Of a stretch of 60,000 nt of DNA, positions 50,760 to 60,000 are shown piece by piece. Under the pieces are notes generated by a model that made no database searches, was not told the origin of the DNA, and saw nothing but the letters and a program-made list of their open reading frames with translations. Source of the DNA: Lineus longissimus (Eukaryota; Nemertea; Pilidiophora; Heteronemertea; Lineidae); contig NC_088314.1 of NCBI RefSeq assembly GCF_910592395.1, positions 6,512,001 through 6,572,000 of the forward strand, written 5' to 3'. The stretch's first letter is position 1. Each line of letters opens with the position of its first letter. A program made the position numbers and the translations under genes.

Positions 50760-51660
50760 TGCCCTTGGCTCTGGGTGTAACAGCATTAGTTATCTCGCCA
50801 GGTCTGGTTGTGACAGTATCTGCAACCTCAGGTCTGGTTGTAGCAGCATCTGCAATATCATCAGGTCTGGTTGTGGCAGCATCTCCTGTCTATCATATCA
50901 GGTCTGGTTGTGACAGCATCTGCTGTATTATCAGGTCTGGTTGTACCAGCATGTCATAGTATGGTTGTTGCAGTGCTGGCTCTTCAGGTCTGGTATTCTG
51001 ATTTCATGCAATACCTTTATGAAAATGATCAGGTATTCACCATGTGAAAATGAGACAACTTTTTCCGAAGGGTGGAGACAAGGTCTACCCTGTAGAAACC
51101 TGGTGCACTACGTTGGGAGAGTACACATCTAGATCCGACAGAGTATGCATAGTGAAGGGGCATGGCACATCCAGCAAATACTTGGTACCGTGCTCTCCCC
51201 TTCAAAGCTCGCCATGTCGCCGGAGAGTGCACGGTACCAAGTCTTTGCTGGATGTGCCCCTTCACTATGCGTAATCTGTCGGATCTAGATGTGTACTCTC
51301 CCAACGTAGTGCACCATGTTTCTACAGGGTGGACCTTGTCTCCACCCTTCAGAAAAAGTTGTCTCATTTTCACATGGTGAATACCTAATCAATTTTGATA
51401 AAGGGATTACATGAAATCAGAACACCAGACCTGAAGACACAGCAGATACTGCAACAACCATACTATGACATGCTGGTACAACCAGACCTGATAATACAGC
51501 AGATGCTGTCACAACCAGGCCTGATAGACATGAGATGCGGGCACAACCAGACCTGACGAGATTGCAGATGCTGCCACAACCAGATCTGATGAGATTGCAG
51601 ACACTGTCACAACCAGACGTGGCGAGATAACAAATGCTGTTACACCCAGAGCCAAGGGCA
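50760..51660. mobile_element. 900-bp fold-back element with internal subrepeats
   Basis: The arms 50760-51198 and 51232-51660 are inverted copies (about 430-440 bp, roughly nine in ten bases matching by eye with small indels) around a 33-bp loop. The outer half of each arm is made of about six 28-37-bp subrepeats, GGTCTGGTTGTGACAGCATC followed by a variable tail (RC in the right arm). The inner half is unique and reads in mirror as the same peptide phrase KGGDKVYPVETWCTTLGEYT on + and a close copy on -, a consequence of the inversion. I see no clear target duplication and no transposase. Long inverted repeats made of subrepeats are the hallmark of fold-back (FB/TU-like) elements. Confidence 0.85.
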
Positions 51661-52200
51661 TATATATACCATTATATATTACATATAAACCTTATATCAT
51701 ATACTGTAGGTGGATTACTGAAGGCTTTGTTCACACCAGGTCAGGACATAGGCACAACCATGGCAACACAAACAGAAACAAAGACAAAAACGCTCATATT
51801 CTGCGGACAATACTGAAAATGAAACTTTGTTTACTAGCAAAAACACAAAGTACATGTATTATTACAATGTAAATGGGTTGCCCCATGGATAAGGTAAGAG
51901 TAAAGTGTCGCTATATACGCTATATTGTGATGTTCGTTATGAACATATCCACTATTTATAGTATGCTTGAATTCATTGGTGGTGGTCACAATCTATGCTC
52001 GAAATAACATTGGTGTTTGCGACCAAGTTCCACTGCAGCACTCGTCAGAATGCCCAAGTTGATGAAATGTCCCAATCTTTCCCTTGGCCAACAAGAAACT
52101 GGGCAGCAGCAAGCACCACAGCCGAGCCCAAAAAAGTATGACGAAAATGAATAAATGCTGTAAAAAGTTAAAAGTTAAAGTTTAGCATTTATAGTCTAAT
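51661..52200. other. No supported gene
   Basis: Starts with a short TA-rich stretch (51660-51705) next to the fold-back element, then ordinary AT-rich sequence. Confidence 0.3.
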
Positions 52201-52449
52201 ATCAACTAAGATATAGGTTATCATCCGACTTTCAGTTTAACCCCGGTTCGTCCTGAAACCTTTCAGTTGACCACAGATGAGCTGCTCAACCAGCGCAAAA
52301 ATCTGTGCATTTCTGACCGGTACCCTGGGTGCAGAGAGGCAAGTAAGACAGAGAGACCAGCCTACAGTCTCACGCCGACAGTGGGGATCGAACCCGGGAC
52401 TTTTGGCCGCTGGTCGAGAGTCCAAGACACTACACCACAGCGGCTCCTT
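52201..52449 (-). mobile_element. tRNA-derived SINE, - strand
   Basis: On the - strand the head begins near 52449 with GGAGCCGCTGTGGTGTAGTG. The A box TGGTGTAGTGT lies at 52437-52427 and the exact B box GGTTCGATCCC at 52394-52384. The T arm is only partly paired and the acceptor arm fails, so a working tRNA gene is unlikely. The body runs to about 52200 and ends in TTTAACTTTTAAC-like sequence, possibly the tail. Of the three SINE heads here this has the best B box, suggesting the youngest insertion. Confidence 0.55.
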
Positions 52450-53659
52450 GTAAGTACTTGTCCCAGCTGATAACCCAGCTGATTTTTAATTGTATGTGTC
52501 TGTCAATACAGAATACTTCTCATATACCCTCACTATGAGCTATAGGCCTGGCTACCATCAACATCGAGGTAAGATTATAAAGCTAGGGTTGTCCTCAAGT
52601 GGAATACCAGTATTATCTCATCCAGGAAGACAAGAGACCTGATTTGCCTTGAGTGAGGACAGAATACAGTGCAGCTGTCTCATTAGTCCATTAAAAGAGG
52701 CTTCTAAGACATTTTAACTAGGCTAGGATTGTGAATATCTTGGGATAACAAGTGTCTCTCTTTAAATGTCCTAGAAATGGGGATGCGGACTGAAATCATT
52801 TTTTAAGTAATCGTGTCCCTTATGTCTCCTTAGTCCTAAAAGACAACACTCTTTGAGTAACAGTGTCTCTTCATCTTGATAGCATGCAAAAACCTTCTTG
52901 TCAAGATGGGTGTACAAGGCATACAGTTTAGAATAGTTTGAAGACCACCAATACACCTTATCGGAGAAGAAATGCATTCGAATTTTGCCGCGCTGAAACT
53001 TAGTATCCCGTCCGGTCTATTTAGGGACTTTTTTGTATTCATGCGTGGCCAAGCCCTAACCATAGTTCCTAAAATATCATTGATTTCTTGTTCCTCACAG
53101 AACGCCAGTGTTGATTTAGCAGTTGTTTTGGCAAAAACATGTTTTTTAAAAGTTTCTGAAACCTAGAACTCTACTCAATAGTGGCTAACAAAAAACTACG
53201 TATTTTACTGTTGTTGCCGACGTGTATGTACACTGAACTTGGGATGTGCGTCGGCCCCGTGTTGAAATGCCGTCCAGAGCCAGTTGGTGAGTTTTTCGCT
53301 GATTTGTGCAAAATTCAACATTATCTCAAAAATTCAATGGTTGACCCTCCATTTTTTTTTATTTTTGTGTAGCGTAAGCAACTGTCTTTTACGGGAGAAT
53401 GGTCACTGTAAGAATTATTCAGGAAGAAATGTATAATATTTGGGGTTTTCCGTGATTGTCCGGCCCAATTGGCAATATTACTATTTGGGATGGTGAACAG
53501 AGCTTGGAGCAACGCTTATGATTTATTTAAAGAAATAAAATGCCCGATTTAACATCCTGCAGAATCAGGGGAATCGGGCGTTTCCAGTGATATACGCCAC
53601 AAATGGGTTGTCTTCATGCAATCACTTTGGAAACGCATTTTAAAATAGATGTTGCGTCC
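52450..53659. other. No supported gene
   Basis: Intergenic candidate between the SINE and the promoter-like block. Opposed overlapping frames near 52771-53166 lack start contexts and splice sites. Confidence 0.3.
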
Positions 53660-53800
53660 TGTTAATGGGGCACGTCATCATCGCGTACATTTGGGAAAAA
53701 CTCCCTAACGAGACCTCAGGCTCGGTAGTTATTTTTAGGACAAAACTGACGTAAGCATTGGCCAATCAGAATCGAGGACAGCGATCCTGCATTTTTAAGA
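53660..53800 (+). promoter_or_regulatory. Promoter-like block: CRE-like sites and a CCAAT box
   Basis: CACGTCA lies near 53671, TGACGTAA (a CREB/ATF-type half-site context) at 53747-53754, and TTGGCCAATCAG with a CCAAT core at 53762-53766. They lie roughly 100 bp upstream of a clean splice donor at 53870, and the stretch is richer in CpG than its surroundings. No TATA box is obvious. Arrangement and distance suit a TATA-less housekeeping-type promoter for the + strand gene whose coding exons begin at 59246. Sites seen in sequence; function inferred. Confidence 0.45.
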
Positions 53801-53869
53801 AGGTCACGAACTCTGACCCTTCCCTTGTGTTGTCGGTACATTTGCGGTGGTAAATCTCCTTCTAACGCG
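53800..53869 (+). other. Probable non-coding first exon (5' UTR)
   Basis: The stretch ends in ACGCG|GTAAGTAT, a near-perfect donor at 53870. It contains no ATG on the + strand, so it would be untranslated, and translation would begin in the exon at 59212. The transcription start is not visible; 53800 is a guess from the distance to the CCAAT box. Confidence 0.4.
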
Positions 53870-56800
53870 GTAAGTATCCCCGTATTTTTGCAGATTTTCA
53901 TTTTATCAAGAAGACAAATACTCATAGGAGCTCTACGAATGCATGTTTTCTGTGAAAAACGAAGAGAAATGGGTCAAGTCGTCACCCGAGTTCCAGCCGC
54001 GCGCCATGTCCCATTCCACAAAATGAAAACACTTCAGTGATCATTTTTTTCGTCGTTTTATTTTGCTGTTTTCTACCCCGTCGACTAGTTTATAACTTCG
54101 CAACGAAGGTGATGTCTTGATGTTGATTATTAAAAGCGGATTATGTACGTCGTGTTGTGTATTTATTGTTTTCATTGTAGTTATCTGTGGTCGAAGTCGA
54201 CTTTCGTTTAGCAGTGGAAAGCCGAGTTAGAAATTCACATGGCCATGTTGTTGTCTGACCTTTCTGTGACCTTTCGCATAAAATCACATAACTGAACCTC
54301 CAACTCTATAAACTATCAAATCTTTGCAAGGACCAATTGTATCGTACATTTGTTTATTATCTGGTGCTGTTGTTTCCTCTGCGACTGAGTTTGTATGGCC
54401 GATTTTGCCCCATCTGTGTTGGTGACCTCTGTCCTTTAACATGGGTGCCAGATTAGAATGGGTCACATGCATAAATTAACTGTTCCCAGTGGGCCGAAAG
54501 GTCACGAGGTGACCGGTTGTGACTGTTTTGTTTACAGTGTTTGATTTATATTTGTAAATAAAGCTTGTCTTGTCAGTAGTGATGAAGAAAGGGGAAATTA
54601 GTTGATTTTTATGATAGACTTATTGTATTCAAGGTGGGCCTCAATAAATTGACTTGGGTGTTGGCTCCTCCTGCAGATTCGAAGATGGTCACATCCATGC
54701 TTGAGGACAGTCTCGTCTGCAATGTCACCCAAGCACAAGAGGATAGTTTTCACCTTCCAAGGACTTTCTTTCATCTTCGCAGTGGCAATTGATAACTGTG
54801 GCCTGCTGCAATGCCAGTTGCTCCGAGGAAATGGGAAGAACCTTGTTTAATCTCCATCGGATTCACTTGCATTCAGAAGTCCTCTGGAAATAGTTTTATT
54901 CATTTGACCCCTTAGTCCATTATCACTATATGATACATATAACAGCTGTACAATCAGTGTGCAAGTTTGAGGTGCCCTACCACTACAAAAGTCCTTTGAC
55001 ATGTTGATTGTCATGCTATGACTAGCTAAAAAAGTTGGCAATATGTCTTACCGGAGGACAATTGCTAGAGGGGCAAGGAGACAAACAAATTTGAACTTGT
55101 GACCTCTGGGGTTGACAGCTTGAGTCTGGTAAAATCACAGGGAAATACATGTACATGAATTTCTTACTTGTCAATAAAAATAATTGATTAAGGCAAGAGG
55201 TCTTCTGGATTATCACCTTGTAAAAAATAATTGATTTATAATGACTTTTAAATGTTTTTGAAGCCTAGAGGGGTTTGAATGTTAAAATTGTATTTACCCT
55301 CTTACTCAGCATGTTGACATTTAGTATAGTGCAGTATACTTTATACACCCCCACTACGATTAATCTATATAATCTCAGGTCACACATTCGATGCGACTCT
55401 GTGATTGTTTGGAGTTCATGACATGAGCTTACAATGTAGTGTATTTCCAGCCCTCGACTCTCAAGCAGTTCACTCTAAGTTCATGACCCCAGGTTGTCGG
55501 GTCATTGAGAGATGAACAAACTTCAGATTGCTCGGTAAAATTTGGTTGGCTATGCTATATAACTCAGTCAATGGAGGAATATTACAAAGTAAGTCTTTAA
55601 TTAGTTTTTTATTGTTTTTGTCTGGTTTTATTTCATCCTAAGTCCTAATGTTATGTCTTTGTTTCCCTCCAGCCAGATGCTTGATGATTGATTTATGATT
55701 AGCTATAGCCTTGTGGTTTTTAAGTTGAAGCTCATGGTGCCAAAAGATCCAGCTCTTCACGAACCTTTAGCTTTTAGTAAACATTGGCATGAGACCATCC
55801 CCCTCCTTTAGAAAATACAGTAGAAAAATGCTAAGCGCCTGATCCAAATGCAAAATGAGCCATACTGAATGAAATGTCACAGACATTAGGATGGTGTATA
55901 AGTACAGCGAGAGGGGCAACTTGTTGCAGCGTATCATCATCACAGTACTTCACGGACAAAATGAGCCGAAAAATTCGTCCCAGAATTAATTGAAGAAAAA
56001 GACACAGTCCACGGAATAAAAAATTCTGAACACAAACTTATTTTACAAAGTACAACTTTGATGATGGACATTTGTGATGGGCCAGTGGTGTTGCATTGTC
56101 ATTCTTATTTTTTGTACCAATAATGAATATATTTAATGAAATATCAGCTCCAAAGGTTAGCTCTGCCTTCAGTAACTTGAACTTTAGGTTGAGCCTGAGG
56201 ATTGATAAGACATTTCACATTGGTAGTGACCTTTGACAACCTTTGTTCTCAGCTTCCTGGCTCATTGAGCAAACAGTCTTGCCGTGCATTGTGACTTTGT
56301 CTTGGTACATATTGATTGGTAACCCTTTAGGGTTGTGACGAGCCTGGCCCATTCTTTCGTTCACAATCACATGGTGTCAGGAAGCTGTAGGCCCTCTCCT
56401 TGTCTCATGCAAGTAGCAGTGTGTGTCTCATCCTCCCCCTTTACCATCTGACAACATGCAATCGCATCTTAGAATGGTTGTGATCAGAAGGAGATCAATA
56501 CCTTTCATATGTGTGACCCGCTCTACCAAAACTAGGCACTTGTCGCATCTGAACTTGACAGGTTGATACGGACTTGTTGTTCATTTCCCTATTGTAGACC
56601 TTTTGTGAAATGTGACCAAATCAGTTTGTAATAGATTTCACAAACGGTCTACAATAGGGAAATGAACAACAAGTCCGTATCAACCTGTCAAGTTCAGATG
56701 CGACAAGCGCCTAGTTTTGGTAGAGCGAGTCACATTTTACAAGACAAAGTAAAAGTTTTATGATTTTCATTTTCATTTCCATCCTGCTTTCTGTCAGATA

Positions 56801-59211
56801 TTTTTGACTGGCGCTGGCAGTTCTTATAATGTCTCGTCTTGATTTCTAACTGCTTGGGTCTTGGAGTAAAAGGTTGGATATTCACTTTATCGTCATCTCT
56901 GCAGTGCTGCCCACAGTGACTTTCGGGTCAGCCGGGAGTAATGACTTATTGTTTATTGAGCTGATACTTATGTATGTCTGGAAAGGTGTTACCTCATTGG
57001 TCTAAAAATCATGTGTAATGTTACTTGCGTCCCTGATTAACCCTGCTGACTTTTTCCAAAGGTCAACTGAGTTTTCCACTTGTCCAGTTGTTGTCAAGGA
57101 TTTGTCAAGCTTTTTGTTTCAAACTTTGATTTCTCTAGTTCTGAAACTCTTATTGATTGGATAGCCGGACATGTTTTAAACAGTCGGGTAAGGCGCTGTA
57201 TGTTGTAATTGTGCCTCGCACTTTTGTCCGTTTGGTTATAGGTAGCTAGCTTTGTGCAGATTCTGGCTTATTTTGTACAACAGTAGCCTATCAGCAAATC
57301 TGCCATTCAGTCATCAGAACCAATATGTTTAAGATGAGCTTGGACTCTTTCATCTCAAAAATCGGAATTTTACCTGGAGTCGAAAAAGTAGCTGCAGGCA
57401 AAATAATTGAATTTAGGTAATTTTCTAAGTAAAGATCATTGTGACCATCTCGTTTTGGGGGTGTTGTTATACTGTTTGACCCTAAGGTAATCTTATTCAA
57501 CTCTCTGTTTGGTAGACGCCAGTTTATGTAACGTCAACATAATAGTAAACATCGTGAACTTTTCCTCTCTAAACGCAATCATTATTCGTCTAACTCTTTG
57601 ACCCCTTCAGCAGGCTAGTTTCTAAAACCAGTGGTGTAGCGCGCTAATTTATCATCATTCATTCACTGCATTTCTTTCGGTGAGTTCGTTCAACAACGTT
57701 CTTTCTGTGGTCTAATTTTCATGATTTCCTTTGGACGTGTTGGTTTCTATCGATGCATGGAGTACATTTTGCAAAGAGGTAATTGTCAGACACCGTGGAT
57801 GCCAAGGATTAGACTTCTCTGCCCCTCCATTCTCATTTTCATCTCTGCAGACACAATCATTCACCAAAGAAAACAAGTTGCTTTGTGCTATGGGTTGTGA
57901 GGGTCAGCAAATTTTAGTTTAATCCGGAAAGTAGAATTGTGGTCGGTTGGTTCAGAAAAGTTTCAATTCAATGCGGTTGGGTTTAACACTAATCCCTCTG
58001 CTGAGTGAAAATGCGACATTGCAGACTTACCAGGTACATCTCCTGAACAGTTAAAAAAAAAGTACTTTGAAAAATTTGAAACCAGACTCTGTGCTAACAA
58101 AATGGAAATACTACACTGATTGTCTGAACTGCGTATGTCATATTGTAAAGCTAATTCAATTGATACAGGACTTGGAAATCTAAAGGCGCTCAGTGCTCCT
58201 GTTAAAGGTCACTGGGCAATGGAAGGAACACCTTAAAATGTCAACGCCATCATAACTGGTGGATGATTATAAGGCGCAGTTTCCAGGACTACGTATCTAG
58301 GGTTACAATGTAAGATGAGGACATTTCGTAGTGATGTTTTTTGCTCTGGGTGCAGTAGGCCTACTAAGTTAATCCATGAACTAGTACAGTTGATGACAGT
58401 ATGGTAATCTGAGTAGACTTGCAGGTATATGTTGCACTTGCACCTGCAACTTGTAGTTTAGGATTCGTCAGATGAGATGAACATTTAGATCTTTGTTGAC
58501 AGTCAAAACTTTTTTCATTTGTGTGGAAAATAATGACTAGTTTCAGTTGTGTGTGACTAGTTACCTTAGACGGCTGACCTTTGTATACTGTTACCTTTCT
58601 GTTAAAAATCTATCAGATAACATTTTAATTCTTCTGGCATGTCATCTTCCTCCAAAATGAAAGGCCCATGGATCATAAAGATTTGGTCTTAATTTACTTG
58701 TTGCAGATCAATGGCAATGCTAACACTTCTTGGGTTTTAGATATCGAGTCATTTAATGAAAAATTGTCTGGGTTATGAAGTGACTAGTGCCTGCATTGTC
58801 TGTGACCTTTATCAGAAGGAATGAAGATGTCCTTTACTGCTTGAGACCAAGCTTATGATGACAATCAAAGTTAGATATTCTTATGAAATTCTGCCTTTTG
58901 CACCGATTTTTCGTGCCCTAGGGTAGAATAAGCCAATTTTCCCACAGGGCTAGTCGTTGATCTTTGTGATAAATCTCCATGCGCTGTTGAGTGCTAATGT
59001 GAGCAGACAACCCCGGACAAAACAAGCAACTCTCGTGCTTACTTGTAACTAACTAATCGCCATGGAAATGAGCGATTTTTGTTGCTGAGACCTGCTATTC
59101 TGATAGCTTCTATGTGTGCCAAGAAGATATCAAGTCTGTAGGTAAAAATCTCGGTCAGTATTCTCAGTGATGCATCATTATTTTTCAAACAATTTTTTCT
59201 TTCTTTTCTAG
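53870..59211 (+). other. Probable first intron of the + strand gene
   Basis: It runs from the GTAAGTAT donor to the TTTTCTAG acceptor, about 5.3 kb. Apart from the hairpin element at 56512-56734 I see no repeat or gene. Two internal acceptor-like sites followed by short open stretches occur: CTCCTCCTGCAG before about 54677 with a 35-codon ATG ORF from 54685, and TCATCTCTGCAG before about 57851. They could be alternative 5' exons, but neither has a convincing donor. Confidence 0.4.
56512..56734. mobile_element. 223-bp hairpin element (99-bp arms, 3 mismatches)
   Basis: The arms 56512-56610 and 56636-56734 pair as inverted repeats with three differences over 99 bp and a 25-bp loop. Outer end TGTGACYCGCTCTACCAAAA, inner end TTTTGTGAAA/TTTCACAAA. 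There is no target duplication I can see. It lies inside the inferred first intron of the + strand gene and would fold as one long RNA hairpin if transcribed. Confidence 0.8.
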
Positions 59212-59596
59212 ATTGAGGGAAGCCATTGTCAACCAGGCGGGGGCCATGGATGACCTTCAAAGATCACCGTCGCCAAAATTAGAAGTTGTGGTGGATGAAC
59301 ATCATCACATTGCAGTCACATCCACCCCAATAGTGACAACCTCGTCCTTGTTGTCCTCAAGACACCGAGCCGATGAACAGGCAGCCTCAATGATCGCCAT
59401 GGAGCCCCAAAATCCAAACGGTCAGGTTATCGCCATGGAAAATGAAGCTGGGAATGTGATACATGTGGTCAATGCTGCTGGTGCGTCAAACTTGGTGTCT
59501 TTAGCATCCGTCGCAGGCACAGCTGGTCTTCAGACGATCACGATTGGAGGAAATGTTCATGCTCTACCAATGGTAATATCAGCTCCACAGGTCCAG
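59212..59596 (+). CDS. First coding exon of an unrecognised, nuclear-regulator-like protein
   Basis: The exon follows a strong pyrimidine-rich acceptor (TTTCTTTCTTTTCTAG, AG at 59210-59211). The first ATG, at 59246, sits in a near-ideal GGCCATGG context and is the preferred start; the frame is open upstream to the acceptor but has no earlier ATG. It encodes about 117 residues beginning MDDLQRSPSPKLEVVVDE. There is an early SP-rich patch and an HHH, then a region dominated by Ala, Val, Gly, Ser, Thr and Ile (for example VSLASVAGTAGLQTITIGG). No catalytic motif, signal peptide or membrane segment is visible. Low-charge regions of this type are known from activation domains of nuclear transcription factors, so a nuclear regulator is inferred only by composition. 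Two donors are possible, after 59590 (CAG|GTCCAG) or after 59596 (CAG|GTAGTG). Both leave phase 0, and the second matches the donor consensus better. The reading frame hits a stop three codons past the second donor, as expected of an intron. Confidence 0.72.
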
Positions 59597-59810
59597 GTAG
59601 TGTAAACCAGGAATGTGTGCGAATTTGCTCATTTTAATTTGGGGGCTGACTTAATTCCATGTTGGCTGCCGAAGCTTGTTTCCAACCAAGCTATGAAATA
59701 AAACAGTAGTTATCAAATACCATTTATCTACAATGATATTTCAGTCCTAAATATCTTCTTCATTGTGACTTGTTAATACTAGAGCATGTCCTCCATTTTG
59801 TATTTTTCAG

Positions 59811-59975
59811 GTGACCTCATCCCATGTGCTTGGTCAAGGGCACCAGCCTATGTTGATGACTGTGCCTACCATGGCCTTGCCAGCCTCCGAACTGGCCAAT
59901 CGACTTAAAGACGGCTCGATACAAGCTTCACCTGTGCCTGCCATTGGTGGCATAGACTGGTCTCAGAAACTTAAG
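59811..59975 (+). CDS. Second coding exon of the same + strand gene
   Basis: A TATTTTTCAG acceptor precedes the exon and AAG|GTACAC is the donor at 59976. The 165 bp are exactly 55 codons, entered and left in phase 0, which matches the phase of the previous coding exon. The peptide starts VTSSHVLGQGHQPMLMTVPT, continues with an ASELANRLKDGSIQ stretch and ends GGIDWSQKLK. The last part has more charged and aromatic residues than the previous exon and may be the edge of a folded domain that continues outside the window. The compatible phases and continuing composition make this the strongest splice-supported call here. The family is not recognised. Confidence 0.7.
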
Positions 59976-60000
59976 GTACACACTGTTAGCAGGACATCTT

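Noticed and set aside
52380-52449. Working tRNA gene on the - strand
   Set aside because: A and B boxes are good, but the acceptor stem does not pair and the T stem is only partly paired, so it was called a SINE head.
54677-54792. Alternative exon with a 35-codon ORF starting MVTSMLEDSLVCNV
   Set aside because: Good acceptor (CTCCTCCTGCAG) but no donor after it and the ORF stops at once; not enough for a call.
1-60000. CRISPR arrays, bacterial operons, rRNA genes, intact viral or retroelement polymerase genes
   Set aside because: None seen. No spaced direct repeats of CRISPR type, no long ORFs, and no reverse transcriptase or integrase signature in any frame I read.

Overview
This window looks like a gene-poor, intron-rich, repeat-laden stretch of an animal genome, most likely a marine invertebrate. 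It is AT-rich, has no long intact ORF, and carries split coding exons with GT/AG splice sites, tRNA-derived SINE heads, MITEs, fold-back elements, a minisatellite and many locally duplicated modules of 100-300 bp. A repeat end of the type ACAAGAGGCCCAAGGGCCT...GCTCAGCTGA with a matching CAGCTGAGCTAAAAA end is, from memory, a family common in molluscs, so a lophotrochozoan is my best guess. This is not proven. I see no prokaryotic operon, CRISPR array, rRNA or intact viral gene.

Genes. The best-supported gene is on the + strand at the right edge. It has a promoter-like block (CRE-like site, CCAAT box) near 53.75 kb, a probable non-coding first exon ending at 53869 with the donor GTAAGTAT, a 5.3-kb first intron, a coding exon with the start ATG at 59246, and a second coding exon at 59811-59975. 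The next donor follows at 59976, so the gene runs out of the window. Its protein start is Ser/Ala/Val/Gly-rich and resembles the activation regions of nuclear transcription regulators; I do not recognise the family.

On the - strand I find candidate exons at 49518-49595 (start ATG in a GATGGCGGAAG context), 39435-39525, 30103-30310 (a second start exon), 20219-20260 and 13638-13668. The phases agree with one long gene using two alternative first exons that join a shared downstream exon, but this linkage is inference and the product is unknown.

Repeats, left to right: a tRNA-like SINE head (5.5 kb); a 934-bp unit present three times in tandem with no difference seen (6.6-9.4 kb); a 22-bp minisatellite (12.6-13.1 kb); diverged tandem modules (14.5, 22.7, 27.5, 31.2, 32.4, 41.5, 48.6 and 50.4 kb); a second SINE (17.2 kb) whose 3' part recurs inverted at 38.6 kb; an element with perfect 99-bp inverted repeats (18.8-19.3 kb); a 272-bp Harbinger-like MITE with TTA duplications (25.95-26.2 kb); a roughly 2.8-kb element with matched GCTCAGCTGA/TCAGCTGAGC ends (39.7-42.5 kb); a 213-bp MITE built of CCACCCTACCTT repeats (45.6 kb); a CR1/L2-like 3' tail with a (TTCA)15 tract (46.9 kb); a 900-bp fold-back element with internal subrepeats (50.8-51.7 kb); a third tRNA-like head on the - strand (52.4 kb); and a 223-bp hairpin element inside the + gene's first intron (56.5 kb). 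The remaining tens of kilobases show nothing I can name.
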